Origin: Actinomycetes bacterium
GTDB lineage: Bacteria > Actinomycetota > Thermoleophilia > BMS3ABIN01
Reading direction: 5' to 3'
Assembly: GCA_021790075.1 (NCBI GenBank)
Contig: JAJYIN010000006.1
Coordinates: 1 to 23,560, forward strand
Length of the DNA stretch: 23,560 nucleotides
Position 1 is the first letter of the stretch, and the number at the start of each line of letters is the position of its first letter. The translations under genes were made by a program, and so were the position numbers. A model generated the notes under the pieces. It was not told the DNA's origin. It saw nothing but the letters and a program-made list of their open reading frames with translations, and searched no databases. Of this stretch, positions 21,266-23,560 are shown piece after piece.

Positions 21266-21316
21266 TTGTCACGAAGGCGGGGGCGGCGTAAAATAAAGTG
21301 AAACCGAAAGGTTTCA
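21266..21316 (+). promoter_or_regulatory. Promoter and ArsR-type operator of the SRPBCC-arsR unit
   Basis: TTGTCA (21266-21271), 17 bp, TAAAAT (21289-21294). A perfect palindrome, TGAAACC GAAA GGTTTCA (21299-21316), spans the predicted start site near 21301. A winged-helix dimer bound there would block transcription. The downstream ArsR protein is the natural candidate, by inference. Confidence 0.65.
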
Positions 21317-21340
21317 TATCCTATTTAATCTTGGAGGCAT

Positions 21341-21538
21341 CATGCAGGAAACAAATAAACAAGAACTTCCGGATATCCGCAAGACGGCGAGGTTCAAGGC
21401 TCCGATTCAAAAGGTGTGGGAGCCCCGGACGAGCTCATCCCCAGGGTTCAGCAGCCAAACGCCGTTATCCACGATACGATGAACAACGGCTGGGAGACGA
21501 ACATCAACGAGAAGCTCCGCCAGGTGGTCGATGGATAA
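21341..21538 (+). pseudogene. SRPBCC (AHSA1-type) gene with internal deletion
   Basis: The start encodes DIRKTARFKAPIQKVWE, the opening of AHSA1/SRPBCC-domain proteins. Near 21420 the frame changes, and a second frame then encodes ELIPRVQQPNAVIHDTMNNG and a KLRQVVDG end, which fits the C-terminal helix of the same family. About 27 plus 39 residues remain of a usual 150 or so, so roughly 80-90 codons are missing and the join is out of frame. The stop overlaps the ATG of the ArsR gene (TAATG). In many bacteria such genes pair with an ArsR regulator. The ribosome site GGAGG and the promoter-operator upstream are intact. Confidence 0.7.
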
Positions 21539-21855
21539 TGCCGGCGGCTCTCAAGCACGATGTGTTTCAAGCCATAGCCGACCCGACACGCCGCCGCTTG
21601 CTGCGGCTGCTGGCCGATGAAGAGATGCCCGTCGGCGCCTTGAGCGGGCATTTTCCTACGAGTCGCACGGCCGTCTCCAAGCATCTGCGGGTCCTCGAGG
21701 ACGCCGGGCTTGTCGACCATCACAAGCTGGGCCGGCAGCGGCTCTACCGGCTGCGGCCGGAGCCCTTGGTCGAGGTGAAGGCGTGGCTTGCTTTTTACGA
21801 GCGCTTTTGCGACAAACGGGTCGCTGATCTGAAGGCGTTCGTGGAGGACCGGTGA
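21538..21855 (+). CDS. ArsR-family transcriptional regulator
   Basis: A 105-residue winged-helix repressor. The opening VFQAIADPTRRRLLRLLADEE and the recognition section TSRTAVSKHLRVLEDAGLV (about residues 41-59) are typical, followed by the wing (HHKLGRQRLYRLRPEPL). The C-terminal WLAFYERFCDKRVADLKAF matches regulators paired with SRPBCC proteins. There is no CxC metal motif in the third helix, so it probably does not sense metals. The position expected to be Trp in FWDKR is Cys here. ATG 21538 overlaps the upstream stop. It probably binds the palindrome at 21299-21316. Confidence 0.92.
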   Translation: MPAALKHDVFQAIADPTRRRLLRLLADEEMPVGALSGHFPTSRTAVSKHLRVLEDAGLVDHHKLGRQRLYRLRPEPLVEVKAWLAFYERFCDKRVADLKAFVEDR

Positions 21856-21920
21856 TGCCCGGCGTTGACAGTTGGAGCGGATACAGGTATGTCAAATTTA
21901 TGACGCGGTTCAACCAATGA
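21855..21920 (+). pseudogene. 21-codon fragment coupled to the ArsR gene
   Basis: The ATG overlaps the ArsR stop (TGATG) and the frame closes after 21 codons (ending MTRFNQ). Such overlap is normal for a third gene of an operon, so this may be the start of a deleted gene. It overlaps the end of the nitroreductase remnant on the other strand. It may equally be chance. Confidence 0.3.
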
Positions 21921-22180
21921 AGCTGGCCACGTCTTCCGGCGGCAACCGGGGAGTCATCCCCCTTGCCGGCCGGGCCGGATACCCCAGCGGCACCAGCACC
22001 AGCAGGCGCCGTCCCCCGGGGAGCCCCGACGATGCGCGCCACCTCTGCTTCGTCGAAGGCGCCCACTCAGCAACCGGCCATCCCCATGGCCACCGCGGCC
22101 AGCAGCAGGTTCTCGGCGGCAGCGGCCAGCCTCTTCCGGGTGGCCCTTTCCCGCACTACGTAAAAATGCCACGGCTGCTT
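21910..22180 (-). pseudogene. Nitroreductase remnant with multiple lesions
   Basis: The frame starts in mid-family, directly after the prfB stop: KQPWHFYVVRERATRKRLA, then AAENLLLAAVAMGMAGC, a TGA stop at 22069-22067 where the family has Trp (CWVGAF), VGAFDEAEVARIVGAP, and after a frameshift near 22010-22025 LLVLVPLGYPARPA to a final stop at 21910. Nitroreductases use FMN and NAD(P)H; the N-terminal Arg-rich FMN section is gone, and roughly 60 residues are missing between RKRLA and AAENLL. Three kinds of damage in 270 bp make this a dead gene. Confidence 0.85.
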
Positions 22181-22185
22181 TTACC

Positions 22186-23344
22186 TTATCCCGAGACTTT
22201 TCCCGCCTTCAGCACCAGGTATTCATGAATGAAGTCATCGATGTCGCCGTCCAGCACCGCTTGGGCGTTGCCGGTCTCGTGGCCGGTGCGGTGGTCCTTG
22301 ACCATCTGGTAGGGAGCCAGTACGTAGGAGCGGATCTGGCTGCCCCAGGCGATCTCGGCCAGCTCGCCCCGCTCCTTCTCCATCTCCTCCAGGCGCCTGC
22401 GTTCCTCCAGTTCCAGCAGCTTGCCCTTGAGCAGTTTCATGGCAGTGTTGCGGTTCGAGATCTGGGAGCGCTCGTTCTGGCACTGCACCACTACGCCGGT
22501 GGGGGTGTGGGTGATGCGCACGGCTGAGTCGGTCTTGTTGACGTGCTGGCCGCCGGCGCCGCTGGCGCGGTAGGTTTCGACGCGGAGATCCTTCTCGTCG
22601 ATCTCCACTTCCACGTCTTCCTCCACCAGCGGGCTCACCTCTACCGCCGTGAAACTGGTATGGCGGCGCCTGGCGGCGTCGAAGGGCGAGATGCGCACCA
22701 GCCGGTGGACGCCGCGCTCGGACGAGAGGAGGCCGTAGGCATTCTCACCGTGGATGGTGACGGTGGCGCTCTTGAGGCCGGCCTCGTCGCCGGCGGTGGC
22801 CTCGTTGATCTCGGTCTTGAAACCACGGCGGTCGGCCCAGCGGAGGTACATGCGCAGCAGCATCTCGGCCCAGTCCTGGGACTCCGTGCCGCCGGCTCCC
22901 GGGTGGATGGTCACTACTGCGTCGCCGTCATCGTACTCGCCGCTGAACAGGCGCTCTTCCTCGAGCTGGGAGAGATGGGCGAGCGTCTGGCTGAGGGAAC
23001 CCCAGGCTTCGCCGACAAAGCCGGCCGCCGCCTCGAGGCCGGCTGCTTCCGCTTCCTCACGGGCCATTTCCACCATGGCTCCGGCGTCGCCCACCTCGGC
23101 CTCGATGTGGCGATAGCGCTTCAGCCGCCGCTTGGCGCGCCGGTACCCGGAGCTTACCCTGGCCGCCCCCGCCCTGTCGGACCAGAAGTCCGGGGCCTGC
23201 ATGCGGCTTTCCAGTTCCGTGACCGTCTTTTCCAGGGAGGGGGGGTCAAAGGTAATCACCCAGCCAGCGGAACTTGTCGTTAATCTGGGCGATCAGGCCG
23301 TCCAACTCTTCGATGCCGTGTGCCGCTTGTTTCTTGTCCATCAT
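22186..23344 (-). CDS. prfB: Peptide chain release factor 2, programmed +1 frameshift
   Basis: RF2 recognises UAA and UGA stop codons and releases the finished chain. The first frame starts at ATG 23344 (or 23341) and runs 32 codons to TGA at 23248-23246. The ribosome shifts +1 at CTT TGA and continues DPPSLEKTVTELESRMQAP to the TAA at 22186. The shift site has GGTGAT three nt before CTT, the usual spacing for the internal Shine-Dalgarno. The SPF stop-recognition tripeptide (VRISPFD) and catalytic GGQ (ASGAGGQHVNKT) are both present. It is normally followed by ftsE; here a 10-kb block separates them. Total about 385 residues. Confidence 0.96.
23246..23260 (-). promoter_or_regulatory. prfB autoregulatory frameshift site
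   Basis: On the minus strand GGTGAT, TAC, CTT TGA. The slippery CTT and in-frame TGA read by RF2 itself give feedback: low RF2 slows termination and favours the shift. A run of seven C follows the TGA. Confidence 0.9.
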
Positions 23345-23472
23345 GGTTGATTATCCCTTAATTCTTTGTATGATTAACCGCCGCCGCAACCACCCCGTAC
23401 CGCTGTGGGTGAACCGCCTCGCTGCGTTCCTCGTCAGCATCGCGGATAGCAGTTCCTGACTTTACTCCGGAC

Positions 23473-23502
23473 AGTATAAGTCTGGAAGATACATGACCCC
23501 AA
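23473..23502 (-). promoter_or_regulatory. Possible prfB promoter
   Basis: On the minus strand TTGGGG (23497-23502), an 18-bp spacer and TATACT (23473-23478). The -10 is good, the -35 weak. Nothing else is visible between 23345 and the right edge of the window. Confidence 0.35.
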
Positions 23503-23560
23503 CCAGAATGTCTACTTAGAACCCCTCGTGTATATTGATTAAGGCGCCTATCACAAGAAT

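Noticed and set aside
22067..22069. UGA read as tryptophan or selenocysteine in the nitroreductase
   Set aside because: The gene also has a deletion and a frameshift, and there is no selenocysteine element visible nearby; plain decay is simpler.
22543..23283. A 246-codon plus-strand frame
   Set aside because: Antisense to prfB, which has GGQ, SPF and the frameshift site.
23274..23459. Small plus-strand frame at the right edge
   Set aside because: It overlaps the start of prfB and its leader, and has no ribosome site or family likeness.
1..23560. CRISPR arrays, rRNA, tRNA genes or insertion-sequence transposases
   Set aside because: No spaced direct repeats, no complete tRNA cloverleaf and no transposase-like frame were found. 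The T-arm-like strings at 17-34 and 894-912 are isolated fragments.

Overview
The window reads as chromosome of a fairly GC-rich bacterium with Gram-positive-type housekeeping order. Read on the minus strand, right to left, it carries prfB, then ftsE-ftsX, then ctpA-rnr-smpB, then ssrA (tmRNA). This prfB/ftsEX/S41 protease/smpB/rnr/ssrA neighbourhood is common in Firmicutes and Actinobacteria. Base composition, a split transketolase, a long-form HisG and actinobacterial-looking membrane proteins fit a deep-branching, perhaps anaerobic, actinobacterial lineage best. That assignment is inference and I hold it loosely. Most genes lie on the minus strand.

Layout. 1-983: an AT-richer segment of about 0.9 kb bounded by direct repeats that end in the 3' tip of tmRNA. 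It carries two small hypothetical genes and looks like a mini-island or island remnant at ssrA. 970-1323: complete tmRNA. 1623-2303: a four-helix membrane protein. 2394-6040: smpB, rnr and ctpA. 6092-9234 (plus strand): a sulfur-handling locus with a two-lobe YeeE/YedE transporter, TusA, and three DsrE/F/H-like proteins that have their own promoter behind a large hairpin. 9305-12021: cold-shock protein, VanZ-like protein, FtsX and FtsE. 12125-13910: split transketolase. 14284-16674: MBL-fold hydrolase, PPP-type phosphatase and HisG. 16843-20878: small membrane proteins, a flavodoxin and a methyltransferase-like protein. 20966-22180: a GlsB-type protein and a decaying zone with an ArsR regulator, a deleted SRPBCC gene and a wrecked nitroreductase. 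22186-23344: prfB with its programmed +1 frameshift.

How the genes work together. ssrA, SmpB, RNase R and RF2 form a translation-termination and ribosome-rescue group. FtsE/FtsX and probably CtpA act at the envelope. The YeeE-TusA-DsrEFH-like genes look like one path that imports a reduced sulfur species and hands it on as protein persulfide. The ArsR-SRPBCC promoter has a perfect palindrome across its predicted start site, so it is probably autoregulated although its partner gene is broken.

The items most worth a second look are an extra phage-structural-like beta domain in the external loop of FtsX, the ssrA mini-island with an inverted copy of the tmRNA T arm, the compact sulfur locus with a Cys-less 57-residue DsrH-like protein, and a perfect 15-bp palindrome inside the VanZ-like gene.
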